Assembly (NCBI GenBank): GCA_003249225.1
Contig: QKJQ01000012.1
Location: 62,001 to 126,000 of the forward strand
Origin: Clostridia bacterium
GTDB taxonomy: Bacteria > Bacillota > Clostridia > Lachnospirales > Lachnospiraceae
Length of the DNA stretch: 64,000 nt
Direction of reading: 5' to 3'
Positions 9,182-17,873 of the stretch are shown one piece after another. Each line of letters opens with the position of its first letter. The first letter of the stretch is position 1. A program made the translations under genes and the position numbers. The notes below the pieces were generated by a model that had not been told where the DNA came from, did not search any database, and saw only the letters and a list, made by a program, of their open reading frames with translations.

Positions 9182-9389
9182 GTGTGAAAGAAAAACATTT
9201 CACACCTGAAAGAACTTCGATATTCTCGCAGAGGGCTTAAATATCTTGTTCTTTACGAATTGTTCGTGAAGCCGAAAAGCGGTATCATGTCTGGAAGATT
9301 GAAAGAATCAGACAATACTTACACAAGCAAGTTTGTGCCTCGCGTGTCACCGCACGTTCAAACCTGATATGCGCAAAGATTAGCGCAGG
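9182..9389 (+). ncRNA. Candidate structured non-coding RNA (unrecognised)
   Basis: The 424-bp gap between the regulator and the heptad-repeat protein contains a chain of short inverted repeats. GTGTGAAA (9182-9189) pairs with TTTCACAC (9198-9205). TTTACGAA (9252-9259) pairs with TTCGTGAA (9263-9270). TGTCT (9288-9292) pairs with AGACA (9310-9314), with GATT/AATC inside. CACAA (9322-9326) pairs with TTGTG (9333-9337). CCT-GCGC (9363-9374) pairs with GCGC-AGG (9383-9389). A 15-bp terminator follows. No good coding start is present. It may instead be a long 3' untranslated region. It does not match tmRNA, RNase P, SRP or 6S signatures that I can recognise. Confidence 0.35.
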
Positions 9390-9405
9390 AATGGAGAAAA
9401 TTATG

Positions 9406-9454
9406 AAAAACAAAGACCTGTAAAGGGGAATCCCAATGCAGGTCTTTGTTTTTT
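9406..9454. terminator. Strong bidirectional intrinsic terminator
   Basis: AAAAACAAAGACCTG (9406-9420) pairs perfectly with CAGGTCTTTGTTTTT (9439-9453), 15 bp, with T runs on both strands. It closes the upstream plus-strand transcript and can also serve the converging minus-strand operon ending at 9500. A 10-codon reading frame at 9391-9423 precedes and overlaps its upstream arm, but nothing downstream on the plus strand could be attenuated. Confidence 0.85.
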
Positions 9455-9499
9455 ATAAGAACATTTCAATAGGTGAGGAGTATGATGAGGAAGGTATAT

Positions 9500-11584
9500 C
9501 TATTGAATGCTGTCCGTCTTGTAGATAAATTTTACCGATCCATTCATACCATCAGAAATCCCTGAGTAGTTGTTATAAAGAGCTGCTGCATCCAGGACAC
9601 CCTGCAGTCTGCTGATGATATTTCCGGAGGTTCCATTGATGGCGTCGGTTACCTTTTGGACCGCTTCCTCATTAAAGGCTGTCAGACCATCCATTAACTG
9701 TTTTGAACCATCCGTCAGTTGTGAAAGCCCATCAGTAAGATCCGTACTTCCCTCCGACATAGCAGTGATTCCCTCGGAAAGAGAAGTGATACCATTGGAT
9801 AACTGTGAGATACCCTCCGACAATTGACCAGATCCTTCCTGTAAAAGAACCGAACCGTCATATGCAGATGCAACACCCGAGGTATATGTTATAAGTCCCT
9901 GATAGAAGGTATTGTAATCATTTAGCTGGGAAAGCAGCGCTTCAAGACTTTCTTTGCCGGCAGCAGCGGCTTCGAGTTGTGCTTTTACTTCTTCTCCCTG
10001 CATTGTCTGATCTATCAGGGAAGAGATCTGCTGCTTCGTTGTCGCCTGAATGGTTGCCTGAGCATTTTCTGTCTGCATTTGAGCATCGATGGCACCTGAA
10101 ATCTGTGCCTGTGTAGTATCATCGATCAATCCGGCAGCAACTGCCATGTCATAATCATCTGATGTATACCCGAGTGATGCGAGGACCATAGCTTTTACCT
10201 GTTCGCGAACCGCAGCGGTAACCTGCTCGTTTATAACATCATAATTTGCATTTACAGCTTGTGTCACTGCATCAAGTGCGGTCTGATATACGGATGTTTC
10301 AGAGAGAGAGTCAATGACCTGAGATAAAACAACCGGATAGGAATCAATGGTCAGTTCAGGCAGGTCAAGACCACTTGAGGCAAGGCTGTCATTTGCAGAG
10401 GATAAAAGTGCCAGAAAGGTCGATTTGGCACCTTCCACCAGTGCTGAGTTGTTCGCGGATAAGGAGGAAAGTCCGGAAGTTAAATCGTGTAATCCACTGA
10501 CAAGTGTACCAGCACCGGCTACAGCGCTTTCAGATCCGTTTTTCAGAGTATTAGCTCCGTCATTGGCCAAAGCAAGGCTTTCACTCAGCTTTGAGGATCC
10601 AGAAAGTGCGGTAACCAGTCCTTCGTACAGATCGGAAGATCCCGTTAGCAAACTGTTCATTGCATCGGTGATCTGATTCATGGAATCACTTAAATCGGTC
10701 AGACTGTCTGCCTCTGAAAGGTCAAGGGCAGAAAAGACATCATTTAATGCAAGTGTCATGGTAGTGGCTAGTGTAAAGTCAGTAACATCTGCATTAATCT
10801 CGAAGGAATCAGGGAGGTCAATTGTATCGGTGTCAAGCTGAAGATCATCTGACAGACCAGGGAAAGCAAGGCCAAGTACGATCGTTCTGTCCCCGTCATT
10901 GATCATTTTGCCGTCCGACAAGGTAACATTACTGAATACATCGTTATCAAGGATCATACCGGTAACCATAACAAAGGGCACATATAGTTTTGCATCCTCA
11001 CCATCAATGGAAACGGTTTCGGTCTGGTTGTTCGTATAGTCAAAGTGAATCGTCACATGACCGCTTTTGCCGGCAAGATCGGCCGCCTGAATCGGAACCC
11101 CGTCAAGTTCATAACGAATGGATACGGTTACCGGCAGATCTTTATCGGAAGTGCCCTGATAGTAGATGTCATTACCGGCTGCCGCCCAGAGTGTGGAGCC
11201 ATCCTCCAAAAGATCAAAGGTTTCATTGCCTTTTACATTTTCAATATCGGTCAGAGTGGATAAATCGGATAACGAATCAGCCGCGGCTGCATTTTGCAGC
11301 CAGTCACTGACAATAATCTCACGGGTGTTGCCATCGGCATCTGCGATTACATACACGGTTTCTTCTTTTGCCGGAGCTGATGCTGTTTCTGAGGTATCAA
11401 AAGCAGCTGTGGATGCTTCCTGTGACGCTGTCGTTGTGCCAGAGGAAAGGCTGTCGGCAGAGTTGCTCGTATTCTGACTTTTGGATCCTGCCGCATAGGC
11501 GATGGCTCCGGTACCACCGCAAATCAGAACGATTGACATCAGGAATGCTATTATTTTTGCGGTTTTTGTTTTAATCTTATTCAT
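9500..11584 (-). CDS. Exported heptad-repeat protein (YhgE/Pip-type repeats), partner of the MMPL exporter
   Basis: 694 residues. It has an N-terminal signal/anchor (KIIAFLMSIVLICGG) and Ser/Thr/Ala-rich early segments. Several blocks of the X-X-X-Leu-X-X-Gly heptad follow, clearest near the C-terminus (LSEGISQLSNG, LTDGLSQLTDG), with a long helical middle. The membrane domain of full YhgE/Pip proteins is absent, so this is a secreted or anchored stalk. Its ATG overlaps the stop of the upstream RND permease gene (ATGA at 11581-11584), implying translational coupling and a joint role, perhaps as the extracytoplasmic part of the exporter. Function beyond that is not known to me. Confidence 0.8.
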   Translation of the reverse strand: MNKIKTKTAKIIAFLMSIVLICGGTGAIAYAAGSKSQNTSNSADSLSSGTTTASQEASTAAFDTSETASAPAKEETVYVIADADGNTREIIVSDWLQNAAAADSLSDLSTLTDIENVKGNETFDLLEDGSTLWAAAGNDIYYQGTSDKDLPVTVSIRYELDGVPIQAADLAGKSGHVTIHFDYTNNQTETVSIDGEDAKLYVPFVMVTGMILDNDVFSNVTLSDGKMINDGDRTIVLGLAFPGLSDDLQLDTDTIDLPDSFEINADVTDFTLATTMTLALNDVFSALDLSEADSLTDLSDSMNQITDAMNSLLTGSSDLYEGLVTALSGSSKLSESLALANDGANTLKNGSESAVAGAGTLVSGLHDLTSGLSSLSANNSALVEGAKSTFLALLSSANDSLASSGLDLPELTIDSYPVVLSQVIDSLSETSVYQTALDAVTQAVNANYDVINEQVTAAVREQVKAMVLASLGYTSDDYDMAVAAGLIDDTTQAQISGAIDAQMQTENAQATIQATTKQQISSLIDQTMQGEEVKAQLEAAAAGKESLEALLSQLNDYNTFYQGLITYTSGVASAYDGSVLLQEGSGQLSEGISQLSNGITSLSEGITAMSEGSTDLTDGLSQLTDGSKQLMDGLTAFNEEAVQKVTDAINGTSGNIISRLQGVLDAAALYNNYSGISDGMNGSVKFIYKTDSIQ

Positions 11585-13710
11585 AAAGTAACCTCCGTAT
11601 CCTTTTTTGAAAGGATGTTTTGTTTGTTTTGAAAGCCAAGGCTTGTTTTTATTATTATTCTGTCAAACAGCATGAACATGGCAGGCAGCAGGAAGATAAC
11701 ACTTACCATACTGATAATAGCTCCGCGCGCCATGAGACCGCATAACGTGCTGATCAGGCTGATGTCAGAATAGAGACCAACACCAAAGGTCGCCGTAAAA
11801 AATCCAATGGCGCTGACCAGAATTGATGGTATGGCAGAAGCCAGGGCTGTTGATATGGATTCCTGCTTTCCATTGCCAAGGTATCGTTCTTTTTTATAGC
11901 GCGTTGTCATCAGAATCGCATAATCCACGGTTGCACCAAGCTGAATGGTACTGATGCTGATTGGTGCGATGAACGCCAGAGAAAGATTTGTATAGTACGG
12001 AATACCAAGGTTTATGGATACGGCAAATTCTATAACAGCTACAAGAATCACCGGAAGGGTAACACTCTTTAATGTAAGGGCAATGATCAGGAAGATCGCG
12101 GCCAGGGATATCCAGGTTACGACTGTAAAATCGTGATCGGTAACTTCAATCAGATCTTTGGTGCAGGCAGCTTCGCCGATGACCATACCATTTTCATCAT
12201 AGCTTTTTACAATAGCGTTAAGTTCATCAATCTGATTGTTGCAGGCATCGGTCGATACATCGTATTCGGAAGTGACTAAGATCATCTGGTAATCGCCGCT
12301 TTTTAAGGCGCTCTTCACAGAATCCGGAATAAAATCATCCGGAACAAGACTTCCGACCAGAGAGTTATAACCAAGTGCATATTTCACACCATCGACACGT
12401 TCCAGCTGGTTTAGCATATTTTTTGCATCTTTTGCCGAAAGAGACGAATCGCAAAGAACAATGTGGGTAGCGGATACACCGAATTCACTGGTCAGTTTGT
12501 CATTGGCAATCTGGTAAGCCAGTGCATCCTCCGTTGAGGACGAACTGTTGCTGCTGGAGAGCAGGTTATCAAAATCATAGAATAGCGAGGTGTTACGATA
12601 TCCGTAAAACGCCGGGACGATCAGAAGGACAAAAATCACCAGGAAGATGACATAGTGCTTCGTTATGAACATGGCGGCTTTTTTCATATTGGGCAGCAGT
12701 GGTCTGTGCCGTGTCTTTTCAAGCAGCGGATCAAAAATCAGGATCAATGCCGGAAGGGTGGTTATACTGCCGATTACACCAAGGAGAACACCTTTCGCCA
12801 TAACGATTCCAAGGTCGAGTCCCATGGTATAACTCATAAAGCAGAGAGCAATAAAGCCTGCGATCGTTGTTAAAGAACTGCCGGCTACCGATGTAATAGT
12901 CGCACAGATAGCGTCTGACATAGCTTTCCTGTTATCGGATTCGGTCTCTTTGTGTTCGGTATAGCTGTGCCACAGAAAGATAGAATAGTCCATGGTAACA
13001 CCCAGCTGAAGTACGGCGGCCAAAGCCTTTGTTATATAGGAAGTCTCCCCAAGAAAATAATTTGATCCCAGGTTAAAGGCTATGGACAGTCCGATGCTTG
13101 CAAGGAAAATGAACGGGACAATCCAGGAGTCGAGTAAAAGCATCATGGCAACACAGGAGAGAAGTACAGCTATCCCGACGTAAATGGGCTCTTCCTGTTC
13201 ACACAGGCTCTTTAAGTCTGCGACGAGTGCTGAAATTCCGGATACATAACATTGTTCACCGGCTGCCGATCGAATTTCATCAATGGCGTCAATTGTCTCA
13301 TCTGCAGAACTGGAAGTATCGAAGAAGACGGCCATTAAAGTAGCGTCACCGGAGTTGAATATGTCATAGTAATCTTCCGGCAGAAGTTCCATAGGAACCG
13401 TCAGGTCAAACAAACTATCGTACCAGAGGACGGTATCGACATGATTAACTGCCTCAATTTTGGTTTTTAGTGAAGCAACATCCTTTTCAGACATTCCTTC
13501 GATAATAATGAAGGAAAATGCGCCTTTTCCGAAGTCTTCCAGCATGATGTCCTGTCCGATTACTGTTTCCATGTCATCCGGCAGATAGTCGAGCATATCA
13601 TAGTTGATTCTTGTATGAAGAATACCAAAAAATGATGGAATCAGTAAAAGTATGGCTATGACAAGGATCGGAATCCGTGCATTCACTATGAATTTACTAA
13701 ATTTTTTCAT
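11581..13710 (-). CDS. RND/MMPL-family exporter
   Basis: 709 residues from ATG 13710, which has AAGGG 5 bases upstream; the in-frame ATG at 13737 lacks a site. There are two similar halves, each with one N-terminal span, a large extracytoplasmic loop and five further spans. The proton-relay GxxxDY motifs are present in both halves (GVTMDYSIFLWHSY and GATVDYAILMTTRY). MMPL proteins export lipids, peptides or drugs using proton motive force. It sits between the DUF308 gene (14-base overlap) and the heptad-repeat gene (4-base overlap) in a tight operon next to a TetR regulator. Substrate unknown. Confidence 0.9.
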   Translation of the reverse strand: MKKFSKFIVNARIPILVIAILLLIPSFFGILHTRINYDMLDYLPDDMETVIGQDIMLEDFGKGAFSFIIIEGMSEKDVASLKTKIEAVNHVDTVLWYDSLFDLTVPMELLPEDYYDIFNSGDATLMAVFFDTSSSADETIDAIDEIRSAAGEQCYVSGISALVADLKSLCEQEEPIYVGIAVLLSCVAMMLLLDSWIVPFIFLASIGLSIAFNLGSNYFLGETSYITKALAAVLQLGVTMDYSIFLWHSYTEHKETESDNRKAMSDAICATITSVAGSSLTTIAGFIALCFMSYTMGLDLGIVMAKGVLLGVIGSITTLPALILIFDPLLEKTRHRPLLPNMKKAAMFITKHYVIFLVIFVLLIVPAFYGYRNTSLFYDFDNLLSSSNSSSSTEDALAYQIANDKLTSEFGVSATHIVLCDSSLSAKDAKNMLNQLERVDGVKYALGYNSLVGSLVPDDFIPDSVKSALKSGDYQMILVTSEYDVSTDACNNQIDELNAIVKSYDENGMVIGEAACTKDLIEVTDHDFTVVTWISLAAIFLIIALTLKSVTLPVILVAVIEFAVSINLGIPYYTNLSLAFIAPISISTIQLGATVDYAILMTTRYKKERYLGNGKQESISTALASAIPSILVSAIGFFTATFGVGLYSDISLISTLCGLMARGAIISMVSVIFLLPAMFMLFDRIIIKTSLGFQNKQNILSKKDTEVTL

Positions 13711-14296
13711 AAATACCCTTAGGAGTTTTGCTTTCATTATGAAGCGGAATTATCGGACCTTTTCTTTTCGGGGTCCGGACGGTATAGGCTACGATACAGG
13801 TATTGGAAGCACCGGACATACCACAGGACAGCCCAAGGATCCGCTCAGAATTTACAGAGGCTTCCGGCATCAGTAAAACCATGATTCCGGCTATGCAGGT
13901 TACAGTAGCCAGCAGCAAAATCATCCACCAGTGTTCCAAGCCAAAGAGTCTTGCATCTCGTGAAGTCTGTAGTTTTAATACACCGTCGAACAAGGTATAC
14001 AATCCCCAGAACGGGAACAGGAAGGTCACGATAGCTTCTGAAAAGAGCATCAGAAGGCAGCCGGCTGTCAGCGAGAGAAGACCATAGGCATAATCGAACT
14101 GAAAAGCAAGCCGGTAAGGATCTCTTGAAAAAAAACCTAGCAGTCTGACAGCACCGTATAGAATTAAAAAGATGCCGGATAGCAGGCAGAGGCTGGCAGG
14201 CGAGATGGTAAGACCGCAAAACAGGGCTGCACCAGTCAGAAAGTACACTGCGGATAGAATAATAGCTCCTCTCTTTGCCCTTTTGATAAACTTCAT
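13697..14296 (-). CDS. DUF308 / HdeD-like membrane protein
   Basis: 199 residues with six predicted hydrophobic segments paired as in HdeD proteins (AIILSAVYFLTGAALFCG, ILYGAVRLLGFF, YGLLSLTAGCLLMLF), followed by a short basic cytoplasmic tail. It is the first gene of the exporter operon, with AGGAG upstream, and overlaps the start of the MMPL gene by 14 bases. In this family the fold is a small integral membrane protein of unclear role; a chaperone or accessory role for the exporter is inference only. Confidence 0.8.
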   Translation of the reverse strand: MKFIKRAKRGAIILSAVYFLTGAALFCGLTISPASLCLLSGIFLILYGAVRLLGFFSRDPYRLAFQFDYAYGLLSLTAGCLLMLFSEAIVTFLFPFWGLYTLFDGVLKLQTSRDARLFGLEHWWMILLLATVTCIAGIMVLLMPEASVNSERILGLSCGMSGASNTCIVAYTVRTPKRKGPIIPLHNESKTPKGIYEKI

Positions 14297-14369
14297 AATG
14301 ATTTGTTCTCCTTTCCTTTCTTTTTGTTTTCAAACTTTATCACATGAGATGGATGTTTATAAATATACA

Positions 14370-14403
14370 AAAAAAACCCGGTGTCTAAACTTTAGACACC
14401 GGG
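14370..14403 (-). terminator. Terminator of the TetR gene; its stem may also be a TetR operator
   Basis: CCCGGTGTCTAAA and TTTAGACACCGGG (14377-14403) form a perfect inverted repeat around a single C. An A run at 14369-14376 becomes a T run for the leftward TetR transcript. The site also lies just upstream of the exporter operon start, and GTCTAAA-TTTAGAC has the shape of a TetR-family operator. Confidence 0.75.
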
Positions 14404-14442
14404 AAGAAATTATATAAAATTTGAACAATCAGGGTAAAGTGT

Positions 14443-15015
14443 TCAAAGCCTGTCAGGATTTGAACTGGAATTGTGAAGCAATGTATTTTTAATACTGTCT
14501 TCGAAGAGTTGCTGCAATTTTGCAATATAGGGTTCAGGATCTTCTTTCATGCCATTTCCGATCCATTCAAGAACAAGACCGACCAGAGCGCATTTATAAA
14601 AGGTAGCAACGAATTTCTTGTGTTCTTCTGGTACCTGCAAACCTTCAGAGCGGATGTTGATGAAATCCAGCATGAATTTTTCAGTGACCCGGTACAGGTA
14701 ACGTTCCAGATCCTCACGATTCACTGAGTTATATATATGATAGATGATCTTTCTGTTTGTAAGTGCAAATTGTGTCGAACGCAGGAAGCCATCCTGCCAG
14801 GATTCGAAACGGATATCGTCATCGATGACTTTCTGTGCTTCAATTTTAAAGATTTCATCGACGAGAGCGGGGATATCCTGATAATAATAGTAAAAGGTTC
14901 CGCGGCTGATCTCACATTCTTCTATAATGTCTTTTACGGTTATCTTATCAAGCGGCTTTTGCTCAAGCAGCCGCATGAAGGTCTCTATGATTGCTTTTTG
15001 TGTAAACTGTGCCAC
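14443..15015 (-). CDS. TetR/AcrR-family transcriptional regulator
   Basis: 190 residues, the usual size. The DNA-binding N-terminus contains ITVKDIIEECEISRGTFYYYYQDIPALV, with the TetR helix-turn-helix and the FYYYY recognition segment. The C-terminal ~130 residues are a helical ligand/dimer domain (for instance YKCALVGLVLEWIGNGM). The start codon appears to be GTG 15015, with AAAGG about 13 bases upstream. It lies immediately upstream of the DUF308-MMPL-heptad operon, transcribed in the same direction but separated by a terminator. It is the probable local repressor of that exporter. Confidence 0.9.
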   Translation of the reverse strand: MAQFTQKAIIETFMRLLEQKPLDKITVKDIIEECEISRGTFYYYYQDIPALVDEIFKIEAQKVIDDDIRFESWQDGFLRSTQFALTNRKIIYHIYNSVNREDLERYLYRVTEKFMLDFINIRSEGLQVPEEHKKFVATFYKCALVGLVLEWIGNGMKEDPEPYIAKLQQLFEDSIKNTLLHNSSSNPDRL

Positions 15016-15258
15016 GCTGTTATCGCCTTTCTTTCAACTGCATGAAAACTAGCTGACATCCATGCAGACCAATAGAACTTCAAGTCAGAGGTATGTACTA
15101 AAATGTAGTAAATGCGTACTCATATTACCACGCGGATTCATAAAAATCAAATGCATCCTGTAAAAATAGATTGTATTGCTATTTATTTTGTGAGAGAATA
15201 TATTAATTCAATGACTATTTTATGATTATTTCATTGATAGAAGCAGGAGTGAAGTTAT

Positions 15259-16041
15259 ATGATGAATGTAAATGCTGATATATATGATAAGACGAATGGG
15301 AAAAAACATTCCAAGAAGAGAATAATGAAAGGAATGTTGCTGGTTTTTGCAGCCTTTGTGGTCGTTCTTTTCGTGATAGCGGGTATTTATGTATCTGACT
15401 ATTCGCGTGCCGATGAAGCAGCCGTGGAGGAAGCGGTTGGCAGTACAGCAACCGTGATAACAGCATACGACGATGCTTTACTTTTTGATCCAGGGAACAC
15501 AGAAACACTGCTGATCTTTTACCCTGGCGGAAAGGTGGAATATACAGCCTACGAACCACTTATGATAAAGCTTTCCGAACAGGGAATTGCATGCCTGCTT
15601 TTGAAAATGCCATTCAACCTTGCGGTGTTTGATATCAACGCTGCGGATAATTACCAGGATGTTATCGACCGGTTTCGGAACGTTTACATTGGTGGTCATT
15701 CGTTAGGCGGAAGTATGGCGGCTGTTTATGCAGACAGCCATAGGGAGGCACTTGATGGGCTGGTCCTTCTGGCTTCTTATTCAACATCGGATCTGTCATT
15801 AAGCGGACTTAAAGTAATCAGTATCTATGGCAGTAACGATGGTGTCTTGAACAGGGAAAGTTATGCAGAGAATACAGGAAATCTTCCGGCTGGTTATAAA
15901 GAAATTGTTCTTTCAGGCGGAAATCATGCCGGGTTTGGCTGTTACGGCGAACAAAAGGGTGATAAGGAAGCAGAGATAACACAGGAAGACCAGCAGGAGC
16001 AGACGGCTGCTCAGATCAGTTCATTTATGCTGGAAAAATAG
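15259..16041 (+). CDS. Membrane-anchored alpha/beta hydrolase
   Basis: 260 residues. A basic start and one membrane span (about residues 22-44, MLLVFAAFVVVLFVIAGIYV) anchor it, with the enzyme outside the membrane. The hydrolase fold shows the nucleophile elbow GGHSLGGSMA, a candidate acid in SIYGSNDGVLN and the histidine in GGNHAGFG, so the triad is complete. It belongs to the dienelactone-hydrolase-like group; the substrate is probably an ester but unknown. GGAG lies 9 bases before ATG 15259. It is transcribed divergently from the TetR gene and is followed by a promoter and hairpin. Confidence 0.85.
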   Translation: MMNVNADIYDKTNGKKHSKKRIMKGMLLVFAAFVVVLFVIAGIYVSDYSRADEAAVEEAVGSTATVITAYDDALLFDPGNTETLLIFYPGGKVEYTAYEPLMIKLSEQGIACLLLKMPFNLAVFDINAADNYQDVIDRFRNVYIGGHSLGGSMAAVYADSHREALDGLVLLASYSTSDLSLSGLKVISIYGSNDGVLNRESYAENTGNLPAGYKEIVLSGGNHAGFGCYGEQKGDKEAEITQEDQQEQTAAQISSFMLEK

Positions 16042-16051
16042 GAAATTGGAA

Positions 16052-16080
16052 TTGCGTTTCGTGAAAAAATAAGATACTAT
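16052..16080 (+). promoter_or_regulatory. Promoter upstream of the YtcJ-like amidohydrolase
   Basis: TTGCGT (16052-16057), a 17-bp spacer and TACTAT (16075-16080). The start site would be near 16087, four bases before a stable hairpin. Confidence 0.65.
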
Positions 16081-16090
16081 AGAATCAAAC

Positions 16091-16127
16091 AAAGGTGTTG
16101 CTGAAAACGCAATACCTTTGACTTTTT
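16091..16127 (+). terminator. Hairpin plus T-run: hydrolase terminator and/or leader attenuator of the amidohydrolase operon
   Basis: AAAGGTGTTGC (16091-16101) pairs with GCAATACCTTT (16109-16119), 11 pairs with one G-U, followed by GACTTTTT. It could end the hydrolase transcript. Because it lies at the very 5' end of the predicted amidohydrolase transcript, it could also act as a leader structure there. Confidence 0.6.
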
Positions 16128-16144
16128 ATAAGCAGGAGGAAAGC

Positions 16145-17707
16145 ATGAAAGTTTATCACGGTGATATTGTTACATGTGACAGTGAGGGGAATGTTTATCA
16201 GTACCTTGTTGAGGATGCCGGGCGTATTTTATACGTTGGGAATGAAGTGCCCGCAGAGTATAAAGAAATAAAAGTGACAGAGTTAAGAAATGGTGCGCTT
16301 TTACCATCTTTCGCTGACACACATCTTCATTTTGCCAGTATGGCCTTGTTTCAGACGGGTATCAATGCCATGAATATGAAGAGCAATCAAGAGATAACCA
16401 GAGAACTTTCCGACTTTATAAAAAAAACGAAGAGGAAAGTAATTATAGCGTTTGGTGCGTCGGCGCACTCAGTAGAAGAAAAAAAGCTGCTTTCTCGTGA
16501 AGAACTGGATCGAGTATCAGATACCAGACCTATTATGGTGGTCAAATATGACGGACATGCCTGCATTATCAATACGGCATTATTAAATCAGCTGCCTGAA
16601 AAGGTAAAAACGGTACGAGGGTATAACCCGGATTCCGGAGAGATGAACCAGGAGGCTTTTTTTGCGACTTCAGATTATGTAACAAGTACAATATCTGTGA
16701 AAGAACTGGTAAAAGCGATGCAGTCATCTGTAGATTATATGGCGGAGAGAGGAATTGGTCTTTTTCATACGGTAAGCGGTGTTGGCTTCCCAAAAGACCT
16801 TGACGTTGATATGGAATGCTATGTAGCACGCGGGGTGGAGAGCGGTATGCAGATGCGAGTTTTCTTTCAGACTATGGATACGAAGAAGGTTCAAAAGCGC
16901 AAGCTGCCTCGGATCGGCGGCTGTTTTGCCACCGCACTGGACGGATGTTACGGCTCCATGGATGCCGCAATGCTGGAACCTTATGAAGGAACCGACCAAA
17001 AAGGGATTCTTTATTATACCGACAAAGAAGTGACAGATTTTTGTATAAATGCCAACCGGCTTGGATTGCAGATCGAGATGCATGCAATCGGTGATGCTGC
17101 ATTTGATCAGGCGACCCGGGCATTGAAAGCAGCTATGGATGATATGCCCAGAGAGGATGCCAGACATGGAATCATTCATGCCTGTCTGCCTACCAAAGAA
17201 GGACTGGAGATATGTGAAAAGTATAAAATCCATATACCGCTTCAGACTTCCTTTATCAACTGGCCGCAGGAACCGGCAGAATATCTGCAGGAGATCCTTG
17301 GGGAAAGAGAAGCACGTTTAAATCCGCTGAGGGACTTTATGAACAAGGGAATTATGATATCTGCAGGGTCCGATGCTCCCTGTACAGATCCGGATCCGAT
17401 GCTGTGGATTCACAATGCCTGCAACAATCCAGTCAAAGAGCAGGCACTCACCGTAAAGGAAGCATTGCGCATGGTTACTTATAACGGATACTGGACGACT
17501 TTTGATGAAACAGCGAGAGGAACACTGGAAGCAGGGAAGATAGCAGACATGGTACTTCTGGATAAAAATCCATTGACAGCAGAAAAACGTTTACTCAAAG
17601 AGATCAGAGTCGTAGAATTATACCTGGCAGGAACACCGTACCGTAAACAAAAGCAGAACTTTATAAGTCTGATGCTTCGTGGGTTCTTCAGTAAGAAAAA
17701 ATGCTAG
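16145..17707 (+). CDS. Amidohydrolase, YtcJ-like (amidohydrolase family 3)
   Basis: 520 residues from ATG 16145, which has AGGAGG 5 bases upstream. The metal-binding HxH lies in ADTHLHFASMA, a histidine in IEMHAIGDAAFD follows, and the late aspartate is in SAGSDAPCTDPDPM. The composite beta-sandwich plus barrel is typical of YtcJ proteins, which hydrolyse N-acyl or formamide-type amides. It is immediately upstream of eutA with no visible terminator in the 166-bp gap, so it may be co-transcribed with the ethanolamine ammonia-lyase genes and could supply an amine from an N-acyl compound. That link is inference. Confidence 0.85.
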   Translation: MKVYHGDIVTCDSEGNVYQYLVEDAGRILYVGNEVPAEYKEIKVTELRNGALLPSFADTHLHFASMALFQTGINAMNMKSNQEITRELSDFIKKTKRKVIIAFGASAHSVEEKKLLSREELDRVSDTRPIMVVKYDGHACIINTALLNQLPEKVKTVRGYNPDSGEMNQEAFFATSDYVTSTISVKELVKAMQSSVDYMAERGIGLFHTVSGVGFPKDLDVDMECYVARGVESGMQMRVFFQTMDTKKVQKRKLPRIGGCFATALDGCYGSMDAAMLEPYEGTDQKGILYYTDKEVTDFCINANRLGLQIEMHAIGDAAFDQATRALKAAMDDMPREDARHGIIHACLPTKEGLEICEKYKIHIPLQTSFINWPQEPAEYLQEILGEREARLNPLRDFMNKGIMISAGSDAPCTDPDPMLWIHNACNNPVKEQALTVKEALRMVTYNGYWTTFDETARGTLEAGKIADMVLLDKNPLTAEKRLLKEIRVVELYLAGTPYRKQKQNFISLMLRGFFSKKKC

Positions 17708-17873
17708 TGTTTATATCATAGCAGTATACTATATATCAAAAAAGGCTGAACAACAAAAACAAGCTATATGCAAAAGCGAGCAATATGTCAGAAACAGGAT
17801 ACAGGATAGAAAGCGAATCATATGCAATAAAATCAGGGGTATGGTTTTATGCAAAGGAACGGAGCAGGGCAGT

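Noticed and set aside
9187..9366. Open frame of about 58 codons through the candidate RNA region
   Set aside because: No ATG or ribosome site at its beginning; length is within chance expectation, and the hairpin pattern explains the region better.
16724..17233. 169-codon antisense open frame inside the amidohydrolase gene
   Set aside because: The sense strand encodes a clear conserved enzyme; the antisense frame has no ribosome site or recognisable domain.
17679..17873. N-terminal extension of EutA by 65 codons
   Set aside because: Overlaps the amidohydrolase end, lacks a ribosome site and is not protein-like; ATG 17874 has GGAG at the right distance.
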